64,000 nucleotides of DNA from Helicobacter sp. (GTDB taxonomy: Bacteria; Campylobacterota; Campylobacteria; Campylobacterales; Helicobacteraceae). The stretch is taken from NCBI RefSeq assembly GCF_017502485.1, contig NZ_JAFVUX010000028.1:1-64000 (forward strand), read 5' to 3'. A program made the position numbers and the translations under genes. The notes beneath the pieces are model-generated. The model searched no databases. It saw only the letters and a list, made by a program, of their open reading frames with translations, and had not been told where the DNA came from. Shown in pieces: positions 15,548-25,323 of the stretch (the first letter of the stretch is position 1; every line of letters begins with the position of its first letter).

Positions 15548-17092
15548 ATGGCGTTTCAAATTAACACCAACATCAACGCTCTTAACGCACACGCTCAGAG
15601 TGTAGGCACACAGCTAGGTCTCAAAAATTCTTTGGAAAAGTTGAGTTCAGGTCTTCGTATCAATAAGGCAGCGGATGACGCTTCTGGTATGATTATCGCG
15701 GATTCTTTGCGCTCTCAAGCAAGTGCATTGGGACAAGCGATTGCCAACACAAACGATGGTATTGGGATTATCCAAATTGCGGATAAGGCGATGGATGAAA
15801 TGTTAAAAATTCTTGACACAGTGAAAGTCAAAGCTACTCAAGCTGCACAAGATGGGCAAACAACAATTTCAAGAAAAGCGATCCAAAACGACATTATCCG
15901 CTTGATCCAAGGTCTTGACTATATTGGTAACACCACTTCTTACAACGGACAGGCTCTTCTCTCTGGTCAATGGACTAACAAAGAGTTCCAAGTTGGTGCA
16001 TATTCTAACCAATCTATTAAGGCAAGTATCGGCACTACTACTTCGGATAAAATTGGGCAAGTGCGCTTAGAAACAGGAGCTATGATCACTTCTTCTGGTG
16101 AAGTTAGCTTGAAGTTTAAGGCTGTCGATGGTGTCAATGATGTCCAGCTAGAATCTGTGAAGATCTCTCACTCTTCAGGCACAGGTCTAGGGAATCTTGC
16201 TGAAGTCATCAACAAAAGCTCTGATAAAACAGGTATCCGCGCAAATGCTATCGTGCTTTCTACTTCTAATGAAGAGATCAAAGCGGGCGACTTGAGACAA
16301 CTTGTTATCAACGGCTTTACACTTGGTGATATTATTGGTATTAAGCAAGCCGACTCTGATGGGCGATTGGTGCAGGCTATCAATGGTGCTACCGCTGAGA
16401 CAGGTGTAGAAGCTTATACAGATAATGAAGGGCGACTTAACCTACGCAGTATCGATGGACGAGGGATTGTTGTTACATCAAACAATCAAGGCTCTAACTC
16501 TCCTGTAGCGATTGAGAAGATCAATGATCAAGAAATCGAAGGAACTACAACAGATGGTGTGCCAAATGGTGGCTCTATCAACTATGGACGCCTAGCGATG
16601 ACTCGCCTAGATTCTAGGGACATTATCGTATCTGGGACAAATATTAGCTCCACAGGTTATGGTGATGGACAAAATGTCGCTGAATGGGTTGCTAACTTGC
16701 GCGATGTTTTAGGCGTGTTTAATGAAGCCGTGCGCTCTGCTGCTGGTGCGAATGAAAACAATGCCGAAGCTTTGAACAACAGGATTCTAGGTGCTGGTGT
16801 TACGACACTTCGAGGTGCGATGATCGTTATGGATATTGCAGAATCTGCTGGAAGAACACTTGATAGAATCCGTGCGGATCTTGGTTCAGTGCAAGGACAA
16901 ATGCAAGCCACAGTTAATAACATCACCATCACTCAAGTGAATGTTAAAGCAGCTGAAAGCCAGATCCGTGAAGTGGATTTCGCAAGCGAATCTGCTGAGT
17001 TTAACAAATTTAGCATCCTTGCACAATCTGGAAGCTACGCGATGAGCCAAGCAAACGCTGCGCAACAAAACATTTTAAGACTACTTTCTTAA
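15548..17092 (+). CDS. flaA: flagellin A, major flagellar filament subunit
   Basis: The 514-residue protein starts [20 protein letters not shown] and ends [10 protein letters not shown], the conserved coiled D0/D1 ends of Helicobacter FlaA. N-terminal [20 protein letters not shown] and C-terminal [19 protein letters not shown] are canonical; the central D2/D3 region (about residues 180-400) is variable. It is exported by the flagellar type III apparatus and polymerised with FlaB. A FliA-like promoter precedes it and a GC hairpin follows. Helicobacter flagellins are usually glycosylated with pseudaminic acid. The second flagellin, at 45113, matches FlaB instead. Confidence 0.95.
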   Translation: MAFQINTNINALNAHAQSVGTQLGLKNSLEKLSSGLRINKAADDASGMIIADSLRSQASALGQAIANTNDGIGIIQIADKAMDEMLKILDTVKVKATQAAQDGQTTISRKAIQNDIIRLIQGLDYIGNTTSYNGQALLSGQWTNKEFQVGAYSNQSIKASIGTTTSDKIGQVRLETGAMITSSGEVSLKFKAVDGVNDVQLESVKISHSSGTGLGNLAEVINKSSDKTGIRANAIVLSTSNEEIKAGDLRQLVINGFTLGDIIGIKQADSDGRLVQAINGATAETGVEAYTDNEGRLNLRSIDGRGIVVTSNNQGSNSPVAIEKINDQEIEGTTTDGVPNGGSINYGRLAMTRLDSRDIIVSGTNISSTGYGDGQNVAEWVANLRDVLGVFNEAVRSAAGANENNAEALNNRILGAGVTTLRGAMIVMDIAESAGRTLDRIRADLGSVQGQMQATVNNITITQVNVKAAESQIREVDFASESAEFNKFSILAQSGSYAMSQANAAQQNILRLLS

Positions 17093-17109
17093 GTGTTTGC
17101 GACTTTGGA

Positions 17110-17126
17110 CTTGGGGACTCCCCAAG
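17110..17126. terminator. terminator hairpin between flaA and msrA
   Basis: CTTGGGG (17110-17116) pairs with CCCCAAG (17120-17126) over a 3-nt loop, between convergent genes. A T-rich stretch lies about twenty bases beyond. It probably serves both strands. Confidence 0.6.
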
Positions 17127-17146
17127 CCTAAAGCTCAAAACTATTT

Positions 17147-17722
17147 TTATCTTTCTTTACTTCTTATTTTTGCTAAGTTTAGATTCTGCATATCTGCGCT
17201 ATAACAGTCATCTCTAGAGCTTGTATCCCATAGCTTCAAAGCAGAATCTATATTGATATGGCAGTAGCCTTGCGGGTTAGCTTGCAGGTAGTTTTGGTGG
17301 TAGGGTTCTGCTAGGTAGAAGTTTTGCAAGGACATAGCTTCTGTAGCTGCCTTGCGAGCATTGCGCTGCTCCCAAAGCCTAATGCGCTCTATGATAATGT
17401 CCAAATCACCGCCACACTCTTGCAAATAATACACACCATTGCGATATTGAGTACCGATGTCATTGCCTTGATAGTTAAGCGCACTAGGATCAATGATAGC
17501 AAGTAGCCTATCGACGATCTCACCAAGCCCTAGACGCTTCTCATCATAACAAAGCTCTAGTGCCTCTACCGCGCCACTTATCCCAGAGCAGACAAGCTCA
17601 TAGCTAGGGTTTGCAATGTGTGAGTTTGCATAGCCTACGCTAGATTCTAGCACGCCAGACACGCGCGCAAAATACGCCTGTATCCCCCAGAAGCACCCAC
17701 CAGCTAGATAAATTTTGCGCAT
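17147..17722 (-). CDS. msrA: peptide methionine sulfoxide reductase MsrA
   Basis: The protein begins [24 protein letters not shown], with the GCFWG active-site motif whose Cys attacks methionine-S-sulfoxide. [19 protein letters not shown] and [20 protein letters not shown] follow as expected, with a possible resolving Cys near the end. At 191 residues it is a stand-alone MsrA without a fused MsrB. It repairs oxidised methionine in proteins. It lies 20 bases downstream of lemA on the same strand. Confidence 0.94.
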   Translation of the reverse strand: MRKIYLAGGCFWGIQAYFARVSGVLESSVGYANSHIANPSYELVCSGISGAVEALELCYDEKRLGLGEIVDRLLAIIDPSALNYQGNDIGTQYRNGVYYLQECGGDLDIIIERIRLWEQRNARKAATEAMSLQNFYLAEPYHQNYLQANPQGYCHINIDSALKLWDTSSRDDCYSADMQNLNLAKIRSKER

Positions 17723-17742
17723 AGATTCTATCTCTTCAAATC

Positions 17743-18333
17743 TTAGAATTGCACTTTAGGTGCGGACTCTAGCTGCTGCGCATCAAACTCTAATGTCTTG
17801 CGATCATCTCTTAAGCGTGCAAACATTGCGGAGATAAGCACATTAGGGAAGCTTTGCTTGTAGATGTTAAAGTTGGTTACACTATCGTTGTAGGCTTGGC
17901 GGGAGAAGGCGATTTTATTCTCCGTGGTGGAGAGCTCTTCAGTAAGAGAGAGCATATTTTGACTAGCTTTTAAATCTGGGTAGGCTTCTATCGTGATATT
18001 TAGCCCTTGGAGCGCGTGCGTTAGGGTGGATTCTGCTTGGGCTAATGTACTTAAATGCGCGCCATCTAAACTAGAATCTACTTTTTGCAAGGCGACTTTA
18101 GCAGCACTTCTTGCTTCCACAACTCTAACCAATGTTTGCTCCTCGTGGGAGAGATAGCGTTTTGCTACTTCGACGAGATTTGGGATAAGGTCATAGCGTC
18201 TCTTTAGCTGCACTTCCATCTGTGCGAAAGCATTTTCCACACGATTAAGCAGCAAAATCAAGTGGTTATAAACACTTATGCCATACACTAGCAAAGCCAG
18301 CACGATAAGCCCAGTAATCACAGCCCACGCCAT
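17743..18333 (-). CDS. lemA: LemA family membrane-anchored protein
   Basis: Residues 2-22 form one membrane helix ([20 protein letters not shown]). The rest is the helical LemA domain with its conserved [20 protein letters not shown] and [19 protein letters not shown] segments, and [20 protein letters not shown]. The predicted layout is a short N-terminus outside or inside the membrane and a helical bundle. Its function is poorly known. It is transcribed divergently from rpoD and leads into msrA. Confidence 0.9.
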   Translation of the reverse strand: MAWAVITGLIVLALLVYGISVYNHLILLLNRVENAFAQMEVQLKRRYDLIPNLVEVAKRYLSHEEQTLVRVVEARSAAKVALQKVDSSLDGAHLSTLAQAESTLTHALQGLNITIEAYPDLKASQNMLSLTEELSTTENKIAFSRQAYNDSVTNFNIYKQSFPNVLISAMFARLRDDRKTLEFDAQQLESAPKVQF

Positions 18334-18381
18334 TAGACACTACCTGTTTTAGATTTTATATTTACACAAGATAAAACATTA

Positions 18382-18387
18382 TACAAT
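18382..18387 (+). promoter_or_regulatory. -10-like box upstream of rpoD
   Basis: TACAAT within ATTATACAATCC lies 94 bases before the rpoD start in the lemA/rpoD divergent gap. Match and spacing suit a sigma70 promoter. Confidence 0.4.
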
Positions 18388-18475
18388 CCGCGCTTTAAAA
18401 ATCCTTTTATCAGCCGATGTTCGCTAGTCATGGTCTCTTAAATCCTAACCCGAATCCACCCTAAAAGGCACACAA

Positions 18476-20341
18476 ATGTCTACAAAAACAATCAACCAGC
18501 AATTAGAAGAGCTCTTTACCACCTCTGAGCAGAAGATGATTTCCCACGAGTCTATTGCACAGATTCTAAAAAAACCCCCCACAAGTGCACAGACGAAGAA
18601 AATCATAGACCTAGCCAAAAAGCATAAATGCGAGCTTGTAAGCTCCTCTGAGCTAGCCAAAACACTCAACACCCAAGATAAAATCAAGCTTGAAGAAGAG
18701 CGCAAGAAACTCCTAGATGAAGAGCTTGAAGAAGAGTTTGACTTTATGAAAGAGCGCGAGCTACTTGAGTGGAGCAGAAGCGATAGCCCTGTGCGTATGT
18801 ATCTGCGTGAAATGGGACAGATCGACCTACTCACCAAAGAAGAAGAAGTCGAGCTAAGCAAGCAGATAGAATTTGGCGAAAACATTATCCTTGATGCTAT
18901 TTGCTCTGTACCTTACTTGATTGACTTTATCTATGACTACAAAGACGCGCTAATTAACCGAGAGCGCCGCGTCAAAGAGCTATTTAAAAGCTTTGATGAT
19001 GAAAGCGATAGCGATGGAGAAAACTTCGAAGAAAACGAGGAAGAAGAGAGCGAAGATGATAGCGAGGAAGGCAAGCGCCCCATTTCTAAGAAAGATCAAA
19101 AGCGGATCGATAGAGTACTAGAGAGTTTTAAAGCCCTTGAAAAAGCAAAAAAGGACTGGCTAAAGGTGCTAGAATCCCACGCAGATACGAAGTTTGAGAA
19201 CAAGACTCAAGAGCTTGTGTTTATCCTAACGCTTGCGCATAAAAAGGAGGTGCTAAAGTCTAAGCTCCTTGATCTAGGACCTACAAGTAAGCTCATTAAC
19301 GAAATTGTAAAAGCTATGGAAAATAGCCTAAAAAATGGTGATGGCTTCGAGAAAGAGCTAGCCCGCTTAGAATACAAGCTTCCGCTCTTTAATGACACTC
19401 TAGTCCAAAACCACCAGAAAATCCTTAGCAATATCACCAATATGAGTCGCGATGATATCATCCAAGCAGTGCCAGAAGCGACTATGGTAAGCGTCTATAT
19501 GGAGCTAAAAAAGCTCTTCCAAACCAAAGAAGCAAGCGAGAGTAGCTTCAATATCGACCCAGAAAAACTCAAAGAGATTTTAGAGCAAATCAAGCGCGGT
19601 AAATCAATCTCCGATAAAGCCAAAACCAAAATGGCAAAGTCCAATCTCCGCCTAGTTGTAAGTATCGCTAAGCGTTATACCAACCGCGGACTACCATTCC
19701 TAGATCTTATCCAAGAGGGCAATATCGGGCTAATGAAAGCAGTGGATAAGTTTGAGTATGAAAAAGGCTTTAAATTCTCCACTTATGCAACTTGGTGGAT
19801 ACGCCAAGCCATCTCGCGCGCGATCGCTGACCAAGCCCGAACCATTAGAATCCCTATCCACATGATAGAGACAATCAATAGAATCCACAAAATCATACGC
19901 AAGCACCTGCAAGAGACAGGCAAGGAGCCAGATGTCGAAGTCATCGCGGAAGAGGTGGGGTTAAGTGTGGATAAAGTCAAAAATGTCATAAAGATCACCA
20001 AAGAGCCTGTGAGCCTTGAAGCACCTATTGGCAGTGATGATGATGGGAAGTTTGGCGACTTTGTCGAAGATAAAACGACCTTAAGTGCTATGGACTATAT
20101 CTTAAAAGAAGACCTACGCGCCCAGATTGATGAAGTGCTATCCCAGCTCAATGAGCGCGAGCAATCTGTGATCAAAATGCGCTTTGGGCTACTAGAGGAT
20201 GAGAGCGATCGCACGCTAGAAGAGATTGGTAAAGAGCTGAATGTAACGCGTGAGCGCGTGCGCCAAATAGAATCTAGCGCGATCAAAAAGCTCAAACACC
20301 CAAAAGTGGGCAGAAAGCTTAAAAACTACATAGAAGAGTAA
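18476..20341 (+). CDS. rpoD: RNA polymerase primary sigma factor RpoD (sigma70)
   Basis: Region 1.1 covers the first 80 residues. Region 1.2 has SPVRMYLREMGQIDLLTKEEEVELSKQIE near 103. An acidic nonconserved insert (about residues 180-200, EENEEEESEDDSEEG) follows. Region 2 includes YTNRGLPFLDLIQEGNIGLMKAVDKFEY and FSTYATWWIRQAISRAIADQ; region 4.2 has the helix-turn-helix near TLEEIGKELNVTRERVRQIESSAIKKL. At 621 residues it is complete. It recognises TATAAT-type promoters without strong -35 boxes in this group. The glycosyltransferase reading frame begins two bases after its stop. Confidence 0.97.
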   Translation: MSTKTINQQLEELFTTSEQKMISHESIAQILKKPPTSAQTKKIIDLAKKHKCELVSSSELAKTLNTQDKIKLEEERKKLLDEELEEEFDFMKERELLEWSRSDSPVRMYLREMGQIDLLTKEEEVELSKQIEFGENIILDAICSVPYLIDFIYDYKDALINRERRVKELFKSFDDESDSDGENFEENEEEESEDDSEEGKRPISKKDQKRIDRVLESFKALEKAKKDWLKVLESHADTKFENKTQELVFILTLAHKKEVLKSKLLDLGPTSKLINEIVKAMENSLKNGDGFEKELARLEYKLPLFNDTLVQNHQKILSNITNMSRDDIIQAVPEATMVSVYMELKKLFQTKEASESSFNIDPEKLKEILEQIKRGKSISDKAKTKMAKSNLRLVVSIAKRYTNRGLPFLDLIQEGNIGLMKAVDKFEYEKGFKFSTYATWWIRQAISRAIADQARTIRIPIHMIETINRIHKIIRKHLQETGKEPDVEVIAEEVGLSVDKVKNVIKITKEPVSLEAPIGSDDDGKFGDFVEDKTTLSAMDYILKEDLRAQIDEVLSQLNEREQSVIKMRFGLLEDESDRTLEEIGKELNVTRERVRQIESSAIKKLKHPKVGRKLKNYIEE

Positions 20342-20343
20342 CT

Positions 20344-21391
20344 ATGCGTGCGATAAAATTTAGCATTAAGCGCGCATTATGCGCACTTGGCTTTTCGCAA
20401 AAGACTATCACGCATTTGAGCTTCTTTTACACGCGAGGGAAGAGAAATGCGCGCATCGCGCTTTTTTTGATACAAACGATGTGTAGGCAAAATCTCATAG
20501 GGGGGGGGGCAGACAAGTAAGGGTTGCGCTTGTGGCGATAAAGCAGGGGGGCTGCCTTTTGCTGATGAAATCCGCGATTCTAGCCTCAAAGCCAAATCGC
20601 CACAAACCCCGCCCGTGCTAGTAAGCCTAACCTCCTTCCCAGCTCGCCTCCCCTATCTCCATCACACACTCTACTCACTTCTCACTCAAGACTACAAAGA
20701 CTTCCATATAGCCCTATTCCTTAGCTCTAGTGAGCTAGCTCCAAGCAAGCTCCCATATATCCTAAAGATTTTTACAAAGCTTGGTTTGCTTACAATCCAC
20801 TTCGTAGAAGAAAACTTACGCGCGTATAAAAAGCTCTTTTACGCCCTACAAGCCTACCCAAGCCACATCATCATAACCATTGATGATGACCAAATTTACG
20901 CCCCAAATACCATAAGCTTGCTACTAGAATCTTATGCGAGATTTCCTCGCGCGATCCACACGCACCTAGCCTATGATGGCGCGTATATGGCAGATATTTT
21001 AAAGCTAGATTCTGCTACATACTGCGCGATTATTGAAGAAAACGCCCCCCATCTAGCCCTTGCTAGCGTGGGGGTCTCTGGCGTACTCTATCCGCCAAGA
21101 GCCTTCACACAGGAGTTTTTCAACAAGCAGGCAATTATCTCTCTCGCACCTTATAGTGATGATTTGTGGTTTTATGTAATGAGTGTGCTAAATGATATAC
21201 CAAAAGTACTAGTAAAAGGTGCGCTAGAGCACCCTAAAGAATCTAGCATAGCTCAAGATGAGAGCCCAAATCTTTGGGAGATAAACTGCGAGCAAAATCG
21301 CAACTATGATCAGCTAAGAGCCTTGCTACAAGCCTATCCGCAAGCTAGGGTAAAGATCCTAGAATCACTAGGGCTAGCTCCTAGAGCCTAA
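20344..21391 (+). CDS. phase-variable glycosyltransferase, frame OFF in this sequence
   Basis: ATG 20344 opens a frame that runs into ten consecutive G (20500-20509) and then stops at TAA 20519. With nine G the frame would continue unbroken to 21391, giving 348 residues. As read here, only a 258-residue piece from GTG 20615 is open. That part carries a GT-A-like fold: VSLTSFPARLPYLHHTLYSL at its start, a DDD metal motif in IITIDDDQIYAP, and a C-terminal SDDLWFYVM. It probably adds sugar to lipooligosaccharide or another surface glycan. Slipped-strand switching is inferred from the tract and frame arithmetic. The gene follows rpoD by two bases. Confidence 0.8.
20500..20509 (+). repeat. G10 homopolymer, phase-variation tract
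   Basis: Ten G lie in the 5' part of the glycosyltransferase frame. A one-base loss restores the full reading frame. Poly-G tracts of this length are the common contingency loci of Helicobacter and Campylobacter. Confidence 0.85.
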
Positions 21392-21876
21392 ATGCTAGCT
21401 ACTAGACTCTAGCTTTTGCCATTGCAAGCGTTGGTGCTAGGTACACGGGTAATCCAGCTAGAATCTACCCAAAGTCAAGCCAGCATAGTCTCTTAGTAAA
21501 TCTAACCGCGAGTGACTCCGCACCAAATACCCAACACCCCAATTCTAGCTCCCAAATCTTAGAATCGCTTGGGTTTTACTAGAATCTAGCCACGCTTGTG
21601 CCTGCGAGTTGTGTAGAGTTTGCATTTTGGGTCAAGCCCTTAGGATCCTTTGCTAGCTCATTTAGATGCTAATCGGTGGTAGAGTCTAAGCTATGGATTT
21701 TGCTACGCTTACAATGACTAAAGGAGCTTCATTGTGCGCGCACGCACTAGCTCTGCGTAACAGCCGCACTAGCATCTATTTTACAAAAGTGGATTCTAGG
21801 GATGTAGATAAACAAAGCGAAGCAGCGCAAGGCATAGCCAATGTTCTTTGAGAAGAGTTAATACCCCATAAAGATT
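21392..21876. other. 485-bp gap between convergent genes
   Basis: No gene or RNA is supported. The stretch contains several CTAGAATCTA/TAGACTCTAG-type words (near 21411, 21463, 21579) and a GC-rich AAAGCGAAGCAGCGCAAGGC segment near 21814. It looks like decayed or filler sequence. Confidence 0.5.
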
Positions 21877-23313
21877 CTAATCTTTTGGCTTCGTGCTAAG
21901 CCACAGCATACCAACCCCAAGTAGCAATGCCAACGATGAAGAGTAGAGAATAGCCAGCTTTGAAACCATTATAGCCTGCATACCTTGCTCCAAATTAGCA
22001 TACGCGAGATTTGCGACAAAAACCGCCATCGTAAAACCAATGCCAGCCAATATCCCCACTGCAAACACTTGCATAAAGCTAAGATTTGCCGGCTTTGTAG
22101 CGATCCCTAGCTTGACCCCAACATACGCAAAAACAAAAATCCCAAGCGGCTTGCCCACCACAAGCCCAACAATCGTGCCTAAAAAAATCTCATCAATATC
22201 AAAGCTTATCCCAGAATCCACCTTAACACCCGCATTGATAAAAGCAAAGAGTGGCACGATACAATAAGAACATAGCGGATGCAAAACACTTTGCAAACGT
22301 AGAAGCGGATTTTGCGCTTGCAAGGAGTAGCGCGAGATGGAGTCTAAAATCTCCACGCGCTTGCTTTGTTGCTGCAAGTCAAACTGCTTCTTTGGACTAT
22401 CATCACCAAAAAATCGTGCGAGATTTTTCCACAAACCCTTAAGACTAAACTTTGTGCGCACGATATTTGTCTCAAAGAAATTTCCCCCACTTTGCGCCAT
22501 TGTATAGATCCCTTCAAGCTCCTTTTTAAGATTGAGCAAACAAGTATCAGAGACATTCGATCGCCCCGGGATACAAAACGCCAAAATCACCGCAGCAATG
22601 GTAGAATGCACCCCGCTATTAAACACAGCCACCCAAAGCAAAGCCCCAAGTAGTAGAAAGCTTGAGAGCTTGTAAGTGTCTTTATAGTTGATATACACAA
22701 GCAGGACAACTATCATCCCTGCTACAAGTAGCCAGCCAATATGCAGTGTATTAGTATAAAACAGCACGATGACTAAAATCGCGCCTAGATCATCAACCAC
22801 CGCCAAAGTTACCAAAAACACCTTACAGCTTAGTGGCACTCTCTTGCCTAGTAGCAAGATCGCCCCAAGTGCAAACGCCGTATCCGTACTCATCGCCACG
22901 CCAAAGCCATTAGCACTTGGTGTGCCATAATTGAAGAAGAGATAAATAGCAATAGGCACGATAATGCCCCCAATTGCCCCAAGCATAGGGAATATGACTT
23001 TCTTAAACCCAGCAAGCTCGCCATAGAGAATCTCTCTTTTCATCTCAAGCCCCATCATTAGAAAAAACAAGCTCATCGCTACATCGTTGATAAAATGCTC
23101 CACGCTCATACCCTGACGATAAGGACCAAGGAAAAGCCCAAGCTCTAGGTCTTTTAGCGCGAAATACAATGGAGAAAAATTGGAGTTTGCTACAAGCATA
23201 GCAAACACTACACAGAAAAACAGCAACACCCCACCAAAAGACTCGTGATGGATAAAGGCGATCAAATCCTTTTTAAGGCGATCTTTGTTGTAATTTTTAA
23301 GTGTGGGCTTCAT
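21877..23313 (-). CDS. nhaA: Na+/H+ antiporter NhaA
   Basis: The ATG at 23313 is preferred because AAGGA stands just upstream; an in-frame codon 12 residues earlier lacks a site. The protein (478 residues) has about 12 membrane helices. The paired aspartates of NhaA are seen in TLAVVDDLGAILVI, with AMSTDTAFALGAILLLG before them. A long hydrophilic loop (about residues 240-330) is inserted in the C-terminal half, as in Helicobacter NhaA proteins, which are longer than that of E. coli. It exports sodium in exchange for protons and supports alkaline and salt tolerance. It is divergent from exbB. Confidence 0.94.
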   Translation of the reverse strand: MKPTLKNYNKDRLKKDLIAFIHHESFGGVLLFFCVVFAMLVANSNFSPLYFALKDLELGLFLGPYRQGMSVEHFINDVAMSLFFLMMGLEMKREILYGELAGFKKVIFPMLGAIGGIIVPIAIYLFFNYGTPSANGFGVAMSTDTAFALGAILLLGKRVPLSCKVFLVTLAVVDDLGAILVIVLFYTNTLHIGWLLVAGMIVVLLVYINYKDTYKLSSFLLLGALLWVAVFNSGVHSTIAAVILAFCIPGRSNVSDTCLLNLKKELEGIYTMAQSGGNFFETNIVRTKFSLKGLWKNLARFFGDDSPKKQFDLQQQSKRVEILDSISRYSLQAQNPLLRLQSVLHPLCSYCIVPLFAFINAGVKVDSGISFDIDEIFLGTIVGLVVGKPLGIFVFAYVGVKLGIATKPANLSFMQVFAVGILAGIGFTMAVFVANLAYANLEQGMQAIMVSKLAILYSSSLALLLGVGMLWLSTKPKD

Positions 23314-23473
23314 TGCAATCCTTGGGTAGTGTAGCATAGCTGGAATCATAGATTCTAGCCTGATTGATAACTTGGACTTGTTTGCTTTCTTGAATTCTCG
23401 AATAAAGCTTGCGCGCGGATTATAGCTAAATCTTGCGTGTTTTTGTGGGGTTGTTGATTTACAAACACTTTAA

Positions 23474-23498
23474 TAATACTTTTATCAAATAAGTATTA
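23474..23498 (+). promoter_or_regulatory. NikR-like operator before exbB
   Basis: TAATACT (23474-23480) and its inverse AGTATTA (23492-23498) are separated by exactly 11 bases. The H. pylori NikR consensus is close to TATWATT-N11-AATWATA, and its exbB/exbD promoter is a known NikR target. The arms match that consensus at five of seven positions. An AT-rich -10-like TAAAAT follows near 23508. Confidence 0.45.
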
Positions 23499-23603
23499 GT
23501 ATCACACTAAAATAAAAATGATTCTTAAGATTCTCGCATAGTGAGAATCGAGCAGGATTTGGCTAGGCTGGATTCTGTTTGCTAAGGATAGAAAGGCTAG
23601 GAT

Positions 23604-24044
23604 ATGGACTTTTTGCGAGAGCATATTGATTTTATTGTGTTTTTGGTACTTGGGATAATGAGCTTTCTAGCACTATGGTTTAGTATTGAGCGGATTATAT
23701 TCTATGTGCGTGTTGATGTGCGCGTATATGCTAGTCTTGATGCGCTTGAAGAATCGCTTAGCAAGAATCTAACCGCGCTTTATATCATCTACTCAAACGC
23801 TCCTTATGTTGGACTGCTTGGAACTGTGTGTGGGATTATGATCACATTTTATGATATGGGTATAAGTGGGGGAATGGATGCCAAAACGATTATGGTGGGG
23901 CTCTCGCTAGCACTTAAGGCTACGGCGCTTGGGCTATGTGTAGCTATCCCTACGCTTATGGTCTATAATGTGCTTTTGCGCCGTTGCGATGTACTAAGCA
24001 ACCGCTACAAAACTCTTAAAAAGCATAGCTATAATGAAGCCTAG
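23604..24044 (+). CDS. exbB: ExbB, TonB-system proton channel subunit
   Basis: The 146-residue protein has three membrane helices: near residues 10-29 ([19 protein letters not shown]), near 64-85 ([20 protein letters not shown]) and near 96-120 ([20 protein letters not shown]). The GLLGTVxGI motif is the ExbB/TolQ/MotA signature. It works with ExbD to feed the proton motive force to TonB for uptake of iron, heme or nickel. The short form is normal for Helicobacter. Its stop overlaps the start of exbD by eleven bases. Confidence 0.93.
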   Translation: MDFLREHIDFIVFLVLGIMSFLALWFSIERIIFYVRVDVRVYASLDALEESLSKNLTALYIIYSNAPYVGLLGTVCGIMITFYDMGISGGMDAKTIMVGLSLALKATALGLCVAIPTLMVYNVLLRRCDVLSNRYKTLKKHSYNEA

Positions 24045-24414
24045 ACGCGCAGAGGGGCTGAATATCGTCCCTTTTATTGATGTAATGCTTGTTTTGCTAG
24101 CCATTGTGCTGAGTGTCTCAACTTTCATCGCTCAAGGCAAAATCCCTATCAATCTCCCTCAAGCTGACAATGTGGAGAAAAAAAACGACGATAAAGTCAT
24201 ACAGATTCTAATAAGCGCGGACAATAGAATCTACATCGATGATAAAGAGCTAGATTCTAGCGCGCTACGCGAACAGCTTGACGCACTTGATAGTGAAGCG
24301 ATGGTCGAAGTCAAAAGCGACAAGGACGCACGCTTTGAAAGCTTTGTGCAAATCATTAGTATCCTTAAAGATAAAGGACACGAGAATGTCTCTATCACTG
24401 CCCAAACACCTTAA
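24034..24414 (+). CDS. exbD: ExbD, TonB-system membrane subunit
   Basis: A basic N-terminus ([10 protein letters not shown]) leads into one membrane helix with the essential Asp: [21 protein letters not shown] near residues 11-31. The remaining 90 residues form the periplasmic domain ([36 protein letters not shown]). At 126 residues it is complete. It overlaps exbB upstream and tonB downstream, so three subunits are translated in a coupled row. Confidence 0.93.
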   Translation: MKPRRAEGLNIVPFIDVMLVLLAIVLSVSTFIAQGKIPINLPQADNVEKKNDDKVIQILISADNRIYIDDKELDSSALREQLDALDSEAMVEVKSDKDARFESFVQIISILKDKGHENVSITAQTP

Positions 24415-25096
24415 ACAACCATCTGTTATAGGCTTTTGCGTATCGCTTGGGGCGCATTTGCTCGCTACGGCGTGGATTGTGGGGATATTTAGCCAAGAGA
24501 AAGTCACGCAAGTAGGAAATGCACCCATTACAATGAGTCTAGCAAGTATCAATACTAACGCCCCGCAAAAAACCTACTCCAAGCCCACCAAGCCCAAGCA
24601 GCGAAATGAGCAAAATAAGCTCCACAAGCAAAAGCACAAAGCCAAGCACAAAATCCCCACACAAGAAATCTTACAAGACCAACCCCAAGTAAAGCAAATC
24701 TCACAAGATGATACCGCCAAACCCACGCCACAAGAGGGCGAAGAGACTAAAGAGAGTGCATCAAATCAAGATTCGCAAGGCTCTACACAAGAGCTACTTG
24801 CACATAACGAGGGTATAAGCGATGAGTTTTACACGAAGGTGCAAATTGCCATAGCGCGCAAGCACGACTACCCCCAGCTCGCTAGAATCCGCGGTATGCA
24901 AGGCACGGTTGTCGTGGAGTTTTGCCTAAAACCTGATGGAAGCATTGAGGGGATACGCGTAGTGCGCTCAAACGCGGGTGATATTCTCAACAAGCAAGCT
25001 ATACAAACAATCAAAGCCGCACACAAGTCTTTCCCTATCCCCAGCAAGATTGTTTTGCTAAAAATTCCCATTAACTACGACTTGACAGATAGTTAG
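24386..25096 (+). CDS. tonB: TonB energy-transducing protein
   Basis: The start at 24386 lies inside the exbD end and has AAAGGA upstream; it is preferred to an earlier ATG because it places the membrane helix (VIGFCVSLGAHLLATAWIVG) at residues 12-31, with the His near the centre typical of TonB. A Lys/Pro/Gln-rich spacer (residues 55-135) spans the periplasm. The C-terminal domain contains YPQLARIRGMQGTVVVEFCL and GSIEGIRVVRSNAGDILNKQAI, the YP motif and beta-alpha-beta fold. It couples ExbBD to outer-membrane receptors. No receptor gene is nearby. Confidence 0.92.
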   Translation: MSLSLPKHLKQPSVIGFCVSLGAHLLATAWIVGIFSQEKVTQVGNAPITMSLASINTNAPQKTYSKPTKPKQRNEQNKLHKQKHKAKHKIPTQEILQDQPQVKQISQDDTAKPTPQEGEETKESASNQDSQGSTQELLAHNEGISDEFYTKVQIAIARKHDYPQLARIRGMQGTVVVEFCLKPDGSIEGIRVVRSNAGDILNKQAIQTIKAAHKSFPIPSKIVLLKIPINYDLTDS

Positions 25097-25285
25097 AATC
25101 CTTTTGGAGCGATTTGGCTTTGGGTAGGCATTTGCATAATTGCGTGATCTTTGGAGCGAGCCATTACCGCTTACCCTAAACAAGATGCAAGTCCAAGGTA
25201 CAATCGTAATTTCTTTAGTAAAGAATCTACCAAAGATTCTAGCTAGGTTCTCGCGCTTATATGCCAAGTTTATATCAAGTTTAGC

Positions 25286-25291
25286 TATAAT
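25286..25291 (+). promoter_or_regulatory. -10 box TATAAT for purM
   Basis: A perfect TATAAT within TTAGCTATAATGCC lies 33 bases before ATG 25324. Confidence 0.6.
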
Positions 25292-25323
25292 GCCAACCTA
25301 ACTCCCACAAGTTAAGGACTACA

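Noticed and set aside
18566-18582. Run of A7C6 in rpoD as a phase-variation tract
   Set aside because: Both runs are short and lie in an essential gene whose frame is intact; switching there would be lethal.
21392-21876. Hidden gene or RNA between the glycosyltransferase and nhaA
   Set aside because: No frame has a ribosome site with protein-like composition, and no tRNA or stable RNA fold was seen.
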